Shown here piece by piece: positions 1 through 11,569 of a stretch of 64,000 bases of DNA. Position 1 is the first letter of the stretch. Each line of letters opens with the position of its first letter. The DNA is from Leishmania mexicana MHOM/GT/2001/U1103 (lineage: Eukaryota > Euglenozoa > Kinetoplastea > Trypanosomatida > Trypanosomatidae), in contig NC_018337.1 of NCBI RefSeq assembly GCF_000234665.1, positions 1,053,056-1,117,055 of the forward strand, written 5' to 3'. Both the position numbers and the translations under genes were made by a program. The notes beneath the pieces are model-generated. The model ran no database searches. It was not told where the DNA came from and saw only the letters and a list, made by a program, of their open reading frames with translations.

Positions 1-3000
1 GTGGCGTTCGTGGATGCGTTGCAGAAGTGTGCGTACATTTGCTTGTGCGCGCGTGTTTTTGTGTTTCGCATCTGTGTCGGCTTCGTTTTGACGCAGGCGG
101 TCCTTCTCTTTCCCCCACGGTTCTCTCTCTTCACGCTCCCCCGTTTGAACCGCATTCTGTTTTCTTGTCGTTGTCTCTCCCGTTGGCGGTCTTCCGTGCG
201 GTTTTCCTTTTGATTCGCTTTCTGTCCGCTCGTACACTGTTGGCGTTTGATGTTAGTTGACGCTGCTCCTCTGCGACTCCCCCCGCGCCCTCCCTCCCTC
301 CATCTGTCTGCTCTTTCTCTCTTTTTTTTCCTCCTCCTCGTTGGTTCTCTTTGCTTTCTACCTTTTTTTTTTGGCTTCTCTCCCTGTCTGTGCGTCTTCG
401 TCTTTATCTTCATGTTTATCCCGTTGACCACTACACACAACCATGTCGCTCTCCACGTCGCCCCCCTTCCCCCTCCCCCATCTTTTTTTAGTTGTTGTTT
501 CCCCATCTATCTGTATCTATGTGTCTCTCTTTTCTTTTCTTTTGCTTACTCGCGCAGCCAAAAAAAAAGAAATGAAATGTAGGGTGCACCACAGGAACTC
601 TGCTTTCTCCCTCCCCCTCCTCTCTCTCTCCTTGTTCTCACCCTCTTTCCATATCCCTTCTGTGTACCTTGTGTGGTCTTTGAGTGTGTGTGGGGGATGG
701 GGGTGGGGGCGTGTTGGGAAGAGAGGGGGAGTGGAGAAGGGTAGGAGGGGACACTCGCTCGACAGATCTGAAGCAATGAGAAGAAAAAAAGGGTACACAT
801 CCCCATACATAGATGTACGCAGGCAAGTGCTTTCTTTATATTTCTTTCGCGCTCGTCTTGCTTCTTCTCTCTTTTTTTTGCTTTCGTTGTTTACTTGCAG
901 TGCGCTTTCTTTTTTGTTTATCACGTGAAGTGTGCTTGCTCTTCTCCGTCCTGTGTTGCGTTACCTCTTCTCTTTCCCCCTCCTCCTCCCTTTTCCGAAT
1001 CAACGTCCGCATACTATGCTTTTCGTTTTTTTTCCTGTGTTCTTGTTTGCCGGTGCTTTCTCTTCCCGCGTTCTTTTTGTTCCCTGCGCGTGTGTGTGTG
1101 TGTGTGTTTTTTTTCGCCCATCTTTTTTTTTTGGTTACGTCTATCCTCCTTCTATAACGGACTCTCCCCTTTTTCCCCTTTCTCCCCTCACTTAGCTTCT
1201 TCTTTCCAATGTTTTTTTTGTGTTGTCTTCACTGGCTCTTCTCGCCGCACCTTTCCCCCTCCTCTCGATTATACTCGATCTCTCCCTTCCACTCCGTCTC
1301 TGTTCTCGTATAGCTTCTCTTCCTTTGCTTCGTCAACAACGCGTTTGTCTCCCATTTTGCACTGCATCGCATTTTTTTTGTCGTTCGTGTGATGTGCGTG
1401 CTTGACCCCCCCCCCAAGCGTTGCACCCTCCGCTTCCCTTTCTCACACGCAAACGCAAACGCAAACGCTGCTGCTGTGGTGCGCACCACAGCAGCCGACT
1501 CAGGCAGTGAAGTCGTCAATGCTCTCCGTGAGTGCACACCCACGCACATGCATACGCAGACACCGAAGGGAAGCGCACACACAAAAAAATGGCGAACACC
1601 GCTTCCGCACATGTTTTTTTTTAGTTGTTCTGGCAGGGAAAGTTATGCTCCTTTTTTCCCTTTGTTTCAGATACCCTGTGAGTCTATGTGGATGTGATGT
1701 GTGATGCATGCAGGTTTTCGACATCCACATCTCCTACGTTTCTCTTTTGCTATCTTATCTAGCTTCTTTCTCCACGCACGCTCAGTGAAGAGGATGCGAC
1801 CGGTGCCACACGTCTCCTCCTCTATATCATTCAACCGACGAAGGCGCTGCCTCTTTTTTCGCGTTCGCTCTCCCTCTCCGTGCTCTCGACAGAGCGTGGC
1901 CTTTCCTCCCTTTGTTTCACTTCACATTTCTTCTAACTCTTTTTTCTTTTTCTTGGCTCTGCCGTCTCGGAGTCTCACCACCGCCCACGCGTTTGTTTGC
2001 AACGGAGAGTCGCTCTCCCACTCTTAAGGCCTCCAAATGTCGTGCTTCCCTCTCCTTCTTTCCCTTGCCGCGTCATTCGCCCCTTCCTTGGTTGCGTGCC
2101 CTCCGTCGATAAAAGAAGACAGCGACCTCCTCCTCTTCAGCCCAGTCCTCCCTTCTGTTGCTCATCCTCAGTGACTCCATTCTGCTCCCATCTTTTTTTT
2201 TTAAACGGTGTATTTTCGACGGCAGCGGCGCATATCTTTGCTCTCTTTGGTGATTGCCACCTTCGCAGCTGTCATCTACTACCGCAGAGTGAGAGAGGAG
2301 TAAGGTCTGGTCCGGGTCGGTGGCGGGCACGAGGCATGAAGCGGGAGGAGGGGTGGCTGGTCTCTTTTGTTGTTCTTGCTCATGTCTGGATACACGTGCA
2401 TGCGCGTGCGAGAAACGGCGGTGGAAAGGGACGAAGACGGCGCACACACGACGTGTGAAGAGGTGCGATGAGAAAGGGATCAAAGGGATGGCCATGAGGG
2501 GAGCACAGATGCAGTGGCAGCCGTGACAGCAACAGCAGAGGGAATAAACCGGATACACACGTACAGTGTGGAAGGAAGAGTTCGACTGCCTACTTGTTTT
2601 TCGAACATCAAGAGCGGGCACTTTCTCCATTTTCTCCCTTCTGCATTACATTCCTGCCTCTTCTGCTGTCTCCCTGTTCGCGCCTCTCTCTCAACTCCTT
2701 CCCTTCCGCTCCCCCTGAAGCAACGCAGCCCCCCCCCCTCCCCCGCCACCACCACTTCCCTTTTTTTTCGTCACGTGTGTTACACGCTCTCTCTCTTCCC
2801 TGAGGGGCACAGCGGCGCCCGCCAAGCTTGTGCTCTCTTTGCTTTCTTTGTTTCTTTCCATTCCTTCCGTTTTTTTTGTGTGGTTTCTTCACTTCATCTC
2901 TCGCACACACGTGTGGGCGCTTGTCTTCGGCGCGAGCACTTTCATTTTTTCTTTGTCGTCGCTGTCCTTCACTCGTTTTGCCTTGCCTTCGTTTGGTGAT

Positions 3001-3823
3001 GGCGTCATCTTCTCTATGGTCCCCTCTTCCTCGAGTACTTTGTTTTGTTCTCCTGTTCTCGCTCTGTCCTGTGCTCCTGTATGCTCCACGGCGCGATCCG
3101 GCTCGCTGCACACCTTGAGGAGAGATGTGGCTCGGTGACGCCATCGATGACCCCAAACACCGGTGTGAACCTTCCACACAGCGGACCGGAAACTGTGCCG
3201 TACCGTGATTGGCACATCTGCCTGCAAAGACCATGCCCACCACAGCGGCGCAGCAGCGAGAACGCGCGGGCTTCGGAGTGCCGCGCTAGCTCCGACCATC
3301 ACCGCAACCCGACGACGCACCACGGAGGGAAGGCATATCGCACATGCCGTTACACCCAAAACCAGCGCCACCACGCAGACGTACACCTGCAATGTGTCTC
3401 TCACGAATGCGGTGAAATTCATGACCAGACTTACAGCCAAAACCACCAGGAGAGCCGCCTTATGTGCTGGAACCTTTTATCAATCATTTCCAACTCCATA
3501 ACTGATGCGGTCGGAAGCTGCTTTTGAGAAGGTACTCTGTGGCTCGCGCGAGCACCTCCCCCCCCCGCTCCGGTATGTCCATCAATGGGCTCCAAACGGC
3601 CGGTCTTGAAGGATGGGCACAGTTCTGCGACGCCCTCTCACCCTCTGGGAACCTAGATTTTGAGCACGGTTTCCAGCCTATCCATGTCCCCACCCTCCCC
3701 CCTTGCACACGGCGCACATCAGCAAACAGACGGGGAGACCGCGAAGGTGATACTTTGAAAAAAAAAACAACGACTATTGGTAGCCGTTTTCATCTTTTTT
3801 TTGCTTTTCTCTCCGGTCGTCCT
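1..3823. other. Gene-free pyrimidine-rich region
   Basis: I see no gene here. The + strand is dominated by C/T tracts with T runs of 8-9 and short GT repeats (for example about 1089-1107), the usual look of trypanosomatid 3'UTR and intergenic DNA. Open frames are short, low in complexity and rich in Ser, Leu, Phe, Arg or Pro. The stretch 3090-3500 has a more balanced, coding-like composition and a hydrophobic minus-strand frame without an early ATG (see findings). Most of the stretch could be the long 3'UTR of a gene left of the window. Confidence 0.7.
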
Positions 3824-4383
3824 GATGACGGCGAACAGGCGTCTGTGCGTGCTCTCTCTCCTAGGGTCCAGCACAGCCCTCCCACCACCAACGCTCTCTC
3901 TGCGTGCGGGGGAGCCGAGCGGCACCCCTCCCCTCTCTCCTATGTCCCCCTGCCCATGCCGAGCCACTTCTGGCGCTGACAGGGTGAGTGCGATGTGTCG
4001 CGCTACTCCTGTTGGCGGCCAGGTGGTGGATTGGCGTGGCATCGCTGCGGCCTGCGACCGTGCACCGGTGTGACCCATCCGTGTGATGGGGGAAGTGCCA
4101 GCGCAATGCGAACACGTCTCACGCGGGCCTCGCTGCGAACTGGTGTGGGGAGCCGGAGCCCCGCCCGGAGGGGGGACGCACCCGGGGTGGCGGCCTGCAT
4201 GGTGGGAGGAGCTGCTGTGTGGCGACCTGTGGGGCTGTATGTGTGTGGGTAGCGTTTGAGGGCAGGGGCCGCGCTCTCAGACGGGGGCGTCGGGGCCTCG
4301 CTGCAAAGTGGATGTGTCTGCGGCTGCCTCGCACCATGCGATGGAGGGCCTGTGGCAGGGCTGGGGGGGGGGTGGAGCGGCGC
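3824..4383 (+). repeat. Interspersed 0.65 kb repeat, copy 1 (SIDER-like)
   Basis: About 560 bases nearly identical to segments at 11570-12244, 16937-17611 and 26587-27227. This copy is shorter at both ends: it enters the shared sequence at the motif gatgacggcgaacaggcg and leaves it just after a G run followed by gtggagcggcgc. The only changes I noticed against copy 2 are a few single bases and the length of the G run. Size, dispersal between genes and gene-sense orientation fit the SIDER class of short degenerate retroposons found in Leishmania 3'UTRs. The family assignment is inference; the repetition is directly visible. Confidence 0.85.
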
Positions 4384-7342
4384 CCGATCTCGTGTTTTAT
4401 GGGAGAGAATAGAGGTATTGAAGAGAAGGAAGAAAAGGCCCCTCTTGTAGGCTTTGTTTTTGCCGTGCTCGGGCTCTTCTTCGGTGCAGCGGATTCATTG
4501 ATTTTCTCCCCTGTGCTTGTGTTAGTTTTTGTGTGTGTTTTCTAGAGGGAATTGTGCATTAACGTAGTAAGGTATTCTGCATCTCCTCCTCTCTTTTCTC
4601 TCTTGATGCGTTGTGGTCAGGGCCAACCTGTACTTTGCTGTATGTGGGGGTGAAAACCGTTACTCTTCCCTTATGGTCCATCTCTACGGTACTTTTCTTT
4701 CCTGGGCCCTATTCACAAGCGCTTCTTTGTCTGAACCGCGCAACGAACTCCCCACCCTTGTGGGTTGAGTTTGAGCGGGAAAGGACGTGCGCACGTGAGG
4801 AGAGTCCGACATCTGTGTATGGTGGGGGTGTCTGTTTATGCTTTCTGCTGTGTCTCAGCCTCTCTTGCACGTATCTTCACGTTGCACAGGGACTGCTTCT
4901 CCTCTTCCTCTTCCATTTCTTTATGTGCGACGAACGCGTCTCCATCATTCTCACACGACGTCATCACCTCCTTCACTGTTCTTTGTTCCGATGTCACTCT
5001 CCCGTTCTTTTTATTCTCTCCTGTAGTAGTTTCTTTTTTATTATATATATATATATGCTCCGTGTGTGCTTCCCTATCCTTGCCTTCTACCACGTTTTTT
5101 TTTTTGAATACACTCATCTCTCGTGTTTGTGTCTCTCTAGGATTTTTTCGGCGATAAACTGGCGCCCTGCCGTCTGCACGACGCACAACACCGGCTACCC
5201 CGTAGATCTCTTCCCACCGCCTTCATCTCTGCTTGGTGGCACCACAGCCCGTAGTAAGTACCACAGGAGCGCGACAGCGGAGACAAACAGAGATGCACCG
5301 AAAACAGCCGTGCCTTCCTGTTTTTTTTTCTTCCGTTGTTTCTCTGGTACATGATTAGGTTGCTCTGCTACGCTGTTCCCTCATTTTGTCGGTTTGATGT
5401 GTGCATATACGGATGTGCTTTTCTTTCTTTTGCTATTTTTTGTCTATGTGTGTGTGCTGCTTTGCTGCCTCTGCTCTTCGTGTGCGGCCCTTCCCACTTG
5501 CTTTACTCTGTTTTCCATAGTTTCTCTCTCTGTCCCTCTCCACGTTCTCCTTTGAAGCCGGTTTGGACTCCCTCTCTCTCTTGCATGACTGCTCTACGAT
5601 CTCCTCGTTCCCCGCTTCCATACTCCTCGTGCACCCTTTTGTCGCTCTCGCTCTCGCTCGCTGTCCATATGCGCCTGAAGACGTGAAGGCTTTTGCTGGA
5701 GCCGTGCCACGGCCGCAGGAGCATGTGCACTCGCAGAACAGGAGAGGAGAGGGGAGGGCAAGACCGGAAAAAAGGTGGAAGCACGCAACAACGACAGGAA
5801 AACAGTGATACGGACGAGAAGCAGTCGCGCGCAGAGCACGTGCCCAGCAGACGCTTCCATAGGCCGCGTCAAGACGTTCATGGTTCACTGTATCACTATT
5901 ATTATTGGCTCGCTTCTGGTGCGTCCATCACATAGGAGAAAGCAGAGGAAACGGAAAGAAAGGAACGGCAACGACGAGGAGGCCCCCCTCGCCTCGCCTC
6001 CCACCCCAAAACAAACGAAAAGAAAAACAGAAGTGACGAGCATGGGACGCGGAGGGAATTGAACTTGGGCAAGCAAGCAGCAAAGGCAGACAAGCAGAAA
6101 AAAAACGAAAACGAAAAAAGCGCACCATTAAGCGCTACAACCTCATGAGGTGGAGGGGGATATAAATATATTTATTTAACATGTATAGGAAGCGGGAGAG
6201 AGAGAGACAAGGATAAAGGGACGTCGTGTTTATCAACGCGTGTGCCTGAATGCGTATGAGCACGTTTCTGTAAAGTTGCTGGCGGAGTTGCTTTTTTTCT
6301 TTGTTGTTTTTTTTTCTTTGGGGGCTCATATGTGGATGACCGTGATAGGGTGCAGAGTAGAGTTGTAGATCACATCATTGACGACGCCCCTACTCCCACG
6401 GCTACCGATATATATATATATATGTTTTTGTGCTACTTTGTTTATGTCGCCTGCGGACCTCCCTTGTCTTCGCTTTTCAATGTGTGTCTGTGTGTGCGGA
6501 TTGCTTTTGCGTCTTTCCTCCTCTTGCCTTTACGGGCAGGAAGTGTGGTAGTAGCCAATGCCAGCTGCATGGCCCTCTTTCCATCTTAAAGAGGGCATGA
6601 ATAGAAACAGTTATGATAATACACCGAGGAGGAGGGAGGAATATAGCAGCAGCCCTCACGAAAAGTGAGGGAAGACGAAGGATAGAGTTTGGGCCCTATC
6701 CCTTCGGAACGCATGGATTGGTGGCACGGTGGGCAGGTGGGAATCCTCTGACCCTTTTCGCCCCTCCTTCTCCGCTGCTCCTCTCTTCACCACTTCCAGT
6801 TTTTCATGTGGCGTCGATGATCGCATGTGCCTTCGTTCGCATGATTCCCCCACGTTCAGCTCGCTTTTTTTCGAGCGGGTGCGGTGCGTGGAATCCACGC
6901 GGATGGGGGAAGCACGTCACCGATGCTGGTGGACAGGACTCTTCCGTCCTTCTCAGAGTTCATCTGCTTGTGTTGGGCGTCGATGAGGGCTTTGAATCCT
7001 CCTCGAAGCCTGCTATCAAGTGTGATCGGGATCGATACTTACCACTGTACTTCCTTGTTCTCCACTCCTTTCTCTTTTGTGGTCTCCCACGTGCTCACCT
7101 TTTTCTCCCTTCCATCGCCTTGGCCCCCCCTCCCCCACACACACACGCGCGACTCTCCCTCTATGGGGTATGCCGTACCACCACAGGTGTCGCTGACGCT
7201 TTTGCTGTTGTTTGGTGCTGCTCCGTGCACGCGTGGAGTTTCCACTTGCTCTCAGCACCCCCGCAGCAAGCAAAAAAAAGCGGGAAGACAAGGAGCAGGT
7301 CCATCTGTTAGCCTTGCACGAAGGAGAAAAGAGATACCAAGG
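4384..7342. other. Intergenic region upstream of BUD23
   Basis: No supported gene. It holds two TA microsatellites (5042-5056 and 6409-6423), a purine-rich patch around 5690-6130, and pyrimidine tracts near 7060-7130 and 7190-7250 that could serve as the splice-acceptor region for the downstream methyltransferase gene. The long forward frame reaching back to 6884 is simply the upstream extension of that gene's frame and has no coding character before 7343. Confidence 0.7.
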
Positions 7343-8626
7343 ATGCCGGCCCCACGTCCAGAGCTGGAGAACCCGCCGGAGGTGTTCTACAACGCCTCCG
7401 AGGCACGGAGGTACACTGTGAGCACACGTGTGCGCAAGATTCAGCGGGACATGACTCTGCGCGCGCTGGAGCTGCTCAACCTGCCAAAGGACGACGCGGC
7501 GGCAGCCGCCGGTGTGAATAGCTCGGCCCTGCTGCTCGACATAGGCAGTGGTAGCGGCTTGAGCGGGGACGTGCTCACGGAGCAGGGCCACGTGTGGATG
7601 GGCGTCGATATCAGTCGTGACATGCTGCGCATTGCCAAGGAGGATGAGCTGAGTTACTACGACGTGAGTGCGGCACAAAAGTCGGCGGAGACGGAGGAAG
7701 CGTGCCTGACAAGCAGTAACAATGCCCGCTTCGACACCAGCCATGTGAAATGGGGCCTCATCACTTCTGAGGATGACCAAGAGGAGGTGAGCGAGTCTGA
7801 AGAGGGAAAAGGTGCTGACGGAGATGATGATGACGGCGCGAGCAGTGACTTGTCTAGCAGGGCAGCGGCAGGTAGCGGCGCGGGTGGCGCGGCGTCAGGG
7901 CCGCGCATGGTGGAGGTGCTTCAGAACGACATTGGCGCCGGGCTGCCGTTTCGCCCTGGTACGTTCGACGGCTGCATCTCCATCTCGGTGCTGCAGTGGC
8001 TATGCCACAGCACCAAGAGGGGCGAGGTGCCACAACGAAGGCTGATGGCGCTCTTTCAGTCTCTCTACAATGCGCTGCGTCGCGGCGCAAAGGCCATCTT
8101 TCAGTTTTACCCCAGCAGCCCGGAGCAGGTGCACATGATTACGCGAGCTGCCATGAAGTGCGGCTTCGACGGCGGCGTCGTCGTCGATTTCCCCCACTCG
8201 GCGCGCGCCAAGAAGTACTACCTGGTGCTGCAGGCGGGTCAGGTGCAGGGTGGGTTTGTGCCGCCGCCGGCCCTGACAGGCGAGGTGGAGGGCGATGGCG
8301 ACGACGATGACGACGGCAGCGATGGCGACTCCGAGTACGATGGCGAGGAGTACTACGGCAGCGGAGAGGACGACGACGAGGACGACGACAGACTCCATAA
8401 CCCGAATAGCCGCAAACGTGTTCGCGTAGAAGGGCGGGACGCCCATCACGGCAAGCGCGGCCGAGCTTCCTCTGCACACGGGCAGAAGCGCCGTCGCAAG
8501 GACAACCGCCCCGTCACCGGCACCCGCGAGTGGGTGTTGCTCAAGAAAGAGGAGAGGCGCCGGCGGGGTTATCAGACCACCGCAGACACCAAGTACACGA
8601 TGCGACCGCGCAAGCCTCGGTTTTGA
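7343..8626 (+). CDS. BUD23: 18S rRNA (guanine-N7) methyltransferase, BUD23/WBSCR22 family
   Basis: 427 residues. The family (yeast Bud23, human BUD23/WBSCR22) methylates a guanosine at N7 in 18S rRNA together with Trm112 and helps export and mature the small subunit. Visible: N-terminal PPEVFYNASEARRYT typical of the family; SAM motif I D66-I-G-S-G-S-G72; acidic motif II residue D89 in MGVDIS; the NDIG motif at about 195-198; SVLQWLC; and a C-terminus with REWVLLKKEERRRRGYQ and a terminal RKPRF that match the conserved family tail. Two acidic low-complexity segments are unusual: about residues 130-190 inside the Rossmann domain, and about 310-355 before the basic tail. They explain the length (yeast and human proteins are about 275-280 residues). 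The start at 7343 is the first ATG giving the conserved N-terminus; the frame is open further upstream without homology. A nucleolar/nuclear site is expected from the family. Confidence 0.95.
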   Translation: MPAPRPELENPPEVFYNASEARRYTVSTRVRKIQRDMTLRALELLNLPKDDAAAAAGVNSSALLLDIGSGSGLSGDVLTEQGHVWMGVDISRDMLRIAKEDELSYYDVSAAQKSAETEEACLTSSNNARFDTSHVKWGLITSEDDQEEVSESEEGKGADGDDDDGASSDLSSRAAAGSGAGGAASGPRMVEVLQNDIGAGLPFRPGTFDGCISISVLQWLCHSTKRGEVPQRRLMALFQSLYNALRRGAKAIFQFYPSSPEQVHMITRAAMKCGFDGGVVVDFPHSARAKKYYLVLQAGQVQGGFVPPPALTGEVEGDGDDDDDGSDGDSEYDGEEYYGSGEDDDEDDDRLHNPNSRKRVRVEGRDAHHGKRGRASSAHGQKRRRKDNRPVTGTREWVLLKKEERRRRGYQTTADTKYTMRPRKPRF

Positions 8627-9344
8627 GCCGAGGAGAGGGACAGGGAAGGGCCGTTCTTGTCGCTGGAGGTGCGCACAGCCCCGAAGAGCTGTGCGAAAGA
8701 CGGCGTTTCGGTTTTGTGGTCAACTTTCTCTGACACTTGTTTTGTTTTCCGTTGTTTGACTCGATTAATCGGCGCTGCGTTTCTTGTTCGCGCTGCATGC
8801 TAACAACCTGTGTGCGTGTGTGTGTATATCTGGTACACGGCCCGGGACGCCTCTTCTCCCTAATCCGCAAGTGCTCGTGTCTGAGGCAGGGATGACTGGC
8901 GCGGACGCGTCACCCGTGTTATGTAAGCGGTCTCCACAGCCGCACGAACCAGGAAGGAAGCAGTACCACGAGTCTACCGTCGTGACAGGCATGAGGGCGA
9001 AAGAGAGACTGGGAGGGCATGTCCTGACACACGCTGCACCATCTTGCTGCCTACTTCGTGTACGCGTGTACTTTTTTTTCGCTTCTCCCTTGTGGTCCGT
9101 GTGTCACATCGATGTGGTTCGTCCTTCGTTGTTCTCTTACTCGGCGTCTACCCTGACGGTGGGATGTGCTCGCGCCTTCTGAGCGTACGCCGTCCACATG
9201 GATGCTTCCGCTTCCGCTGCGTGGAGGCGCTCGGGCAAGTGAGGCACGTACTGTTGAGTACGCCGAAACGTCTCTCTTTTTCTTTCGTGCGCATACGATA
9301 CTTTTGCGGTAGGTGTGGGGGTTTTGTGCAACCTACTAGACACA

Positions 9345-9388
<44 letters not shown>

Positions 9389-9652
9389 TTGCCTTTTCGC
9401 CGCCCCGGTGCCCATGCTTTCATGCCGTCTATTTTTTTGTTTTTTTTCCTCCCCCTCTTCCTCCGCTTCTTGTGCGTCTCCATCACTCAGCGGGGCAGTT
9501 CTGTAGCAACCATCGAACTCTCCAAGCGCACCACATCACGAAAGCACGCCCGCACACACGTACACCCTCCCTCTCGGGAAGCTAATCCAGGCTTTCCGGT
9601 GCGCCTGTCTACTCACCACGCGCGTCTACTAGTTGCCCCCTTCTTCTTCCCA
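8627..9652. other. Intergenic region with CA microsatellite
   Basis: No gene. It contains a (CA)n tract at about 9340-9384 interrupted once, followed by a strong T/C tract. The frame of the next gene is open back to 9044 but only with low-complexity residues and a His-Thr run from the CA repeat, so it is not treated as coding. Confidence 0.75.
9430..9490 (+). promoter_or_regulatory. Probable trans-splice acceptor
   Basis: About 55 bases of nearly unbroken T and C (T runs, then ctccccctcttcctccgc) end in catcactcag, the first AG after the tract, at 9489-9490. This is the standard spliced-leader acceptor layout of trypanosomatids and would give the next gene a 5'UTR of about 160 bases. Confidence 0.6.
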
Positions 9653-10555
9653 ATGAACCCGGACGACGGGTCCGAGGCGGGCAGCATTGCCGAGCCGTTG
9701 CCGCAGGAGCAAATCACGATGCTACTCAATGTGCAGGACTTCCAGGAGAAGGTTGCACAAGACCTGGCAAACCTGTGCTGTGTGATGGTGACGAGCACTC
9801 TATGCCGTCATTGCGGCATTCGCCGCATCCCGTACCCGAAGGCGGCTCGCCCAAACGACAAGACCAGCAGCAATCAAGGCGGCGAAAGCGACGACGAGGA
9901 CGCTGACGCTGACGGCGATGACGGTTACGGCGACGAGGAGGACTCACAGGCCGACGGTGGCGCAGGGCACAGCGCCCGGGCTGGTCACTTCTACCGCGAT
10001 ATCGAGGAGCACCTCGTTCACAATAGCGACACAGCGGCACAGCGGCGGCACACGCGCTTCTTTCACGTCTGCGCGTGCATGGAGGAGGAAACGTGCGTCG
10101 ACTTTTTGGTCGCTGCGGACCCTGCGTACAGCTTGCTCAACAAGCAGCCCACCGCACACGAGCTTGCGCTTCTGCATAAGAAGGCTCACCACCAGCTAAA
10201 GGAGCTCCTGAACTTGCTAGAGGTGCGTAGCACGCCGTCAATGCGCTTCTACCTTACTGGGCAGCCACTGCGGTACTCGGCGATGCTGTCGAACTACAAT
10301 GACGCTGCCGCGCCGAAGGATGTGACCGCGGAAACGGATGTTCTGCAGGTGTCAGGGGCGAACTGGATCAAATGGTTCCAGGTGCTGCAAAACGCGGTGG
10401 TGGTGCGCAACGAAGTGATGCGGTCGTACGACACAGAGGAGCGGGAGAAGGCGCGGGCTGCGCGTGCGGAGGCGCGCCGGGAGGCCCGTCGTCAGCGTAA
10501 GAAGCAGGCAGCCGCGGACGAGGAGGAGGACGAGGAGGGCGAAGAGGACGGCTAA
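9653..10555 (+). CDS. Hypothetical acidic/coiled-coil protein
   Basis: 300 residues; I do not recognise a family. The N-terminal 70 residues include a helical stretch (QDFQEKVAQDLANLCC) and a Cys-x2-Cys pair (C51-R-H-C54) inside a conserved-looking block. Residues about 76-104 are a run of Asp, Glu and Gly. The middle part (about 112-250) is a mixed, folded-looking domain with several Cys (C140, C142, C148). The last 50 residues are a charged Arg/Ala/Glu helix, probably coiled coil, ending in an acidic tail. There is no signal peptide or membrane segment. The start at 9653 is the first ATG after the acceptor at 9490 and coincides with the switch from low-complexity to coding-like sequence. 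A zinc-binding or rRNA-processing role can be imagined from the composition, but nothing proves it. Confidence 0.85.
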   Translation: MNPDDGSEAGSIAEPLPQEQITMLLNVQDFQEKVAQDLANLCCVMVTSTLCRHCGIRRIPYPKAARPNDKTSSNQGGESDDEDADADGDDGYGDEEDSQADGGAGHSARAGHFYRDIEEHLVHNSDTAAQRRHTRFFHVCACMEEETCVDFLVAADPAYSLLNKQPTAHELALLHKKAHHQLKELLNLLEVRSTPSMRFYLTGQPLRYSAMLSNYNDAAAPKDVTAETDVLQVSGANWIKWFQVLQNAVVVRNEVMRSYDTEEREKARAARAEARREARRQRKKQAAADEEEDEEGEEDG

Positions 10556-11569
10556 AAGAAGCGAAAAGTGTACGGCCTGCAAAGGATGAGAGACAGGTAA
10601 GGACGATTGCGCCCCAGCTCCACCGTCCCTGCGGAGACGGTATACCCTCTCCCTCTCCTCTGCGTCAGGGGTGGAACTTCTCCTTTTTCTCCTCATGCAA
10701 GTTGACTTGTCACTTTTATGGGTGCAGAGGTTGGAGTGTGTATGTGCCTGCGCGCGTCTTTGGCAGCCATGCAATCGTAGCGTCAAGAAGAAGAGGCCGA
10801 AAGGTAGAAGATGTAGACTAGCGGATAAGCACAGCGTCATTCTTGTCCGTGCGCGTGCGCGTCCGACGTTTTGAGTCGGCAAGTGTGCTCTGTGAGCAAC
10901 ACTGGACGAAGGAAAGAAAAAAAGGATAGCGCCCCCCCCCCCATTGGGGCGCACCACTCCCGCGTATCGAGGGACAAATTAGATCAGGCAGACACGCACG
11001 CCAAACCGCGGAGTCTGACGAGTGCAGAAACCCCCTGTAGTGGCACCTCTGCATGGCGGCGCTGAAGGTGGTAGCGAAGAGGAATGGTCACGACGGAAGC
11101 GGGCTATCACAGACGGCTGACGTAGTCCGCGCTTCTGTGAACACTCCCCAACAATGGCGCCGTCTCAGGGGTACGGTGATGGTGTCCCTATGCCCTTTGT
11201 AACGTCCTGCACCGCCCTGGAGAACCGCCCCGGTTCTGTTCACTCGCTCTAATCCATGCTTAACGCTGTTCTCCCCGATTTTGCTTCTACATTCACCACC
11301 GCCGTCTTGAAACGCTCCCGCTCCATACACACAAGCACAGGAACTTGCATCTCCAGCAAGTGCGCTTTCTGCGGGTCACTCGTACTCTACGTCATGGATA
11401 AGCAGCACCACCGCGGGATCACAACAGGTCCTTGTTGCCGCGTCCCGGGGTCGTGGTCTGCGACGAGGTCTGACGTTTCCTTCCTTCTCTCCTAGAGTCG
11501 TTTCCGATTGTGCTCTTCCCATTCCCATCCAGACACCTTCGCAGTGTCTGTGCACCGTCCTTTTTGCAA
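10556..11569. other. Intergenic region
   Basis: No gene. The sequence is less pyrimidine-biased than other spacers. It has a C run at about 10931-10942 and a short coding-like but interrupted stretch around 11000-11330. It is probably the 3'UTR of the preceding gene leading into the interspersed repeat. Confidence 0.6.

Noticed and set aside
6050..6075. tRNA-like T-loop motif (gaattgaacttgg)
   Set aside because: No matching acceptor, anticodon or D-arm could be folded around it on either strand. I found no tRNA, rRNA or snoRNA cluster in the window.
9340..9384. CA repeat as a possible subtelomeric or telomeric sequence
   Set aside because: It is a simple microsatellite without the telomeric hexamer and lies between ordinary genes.
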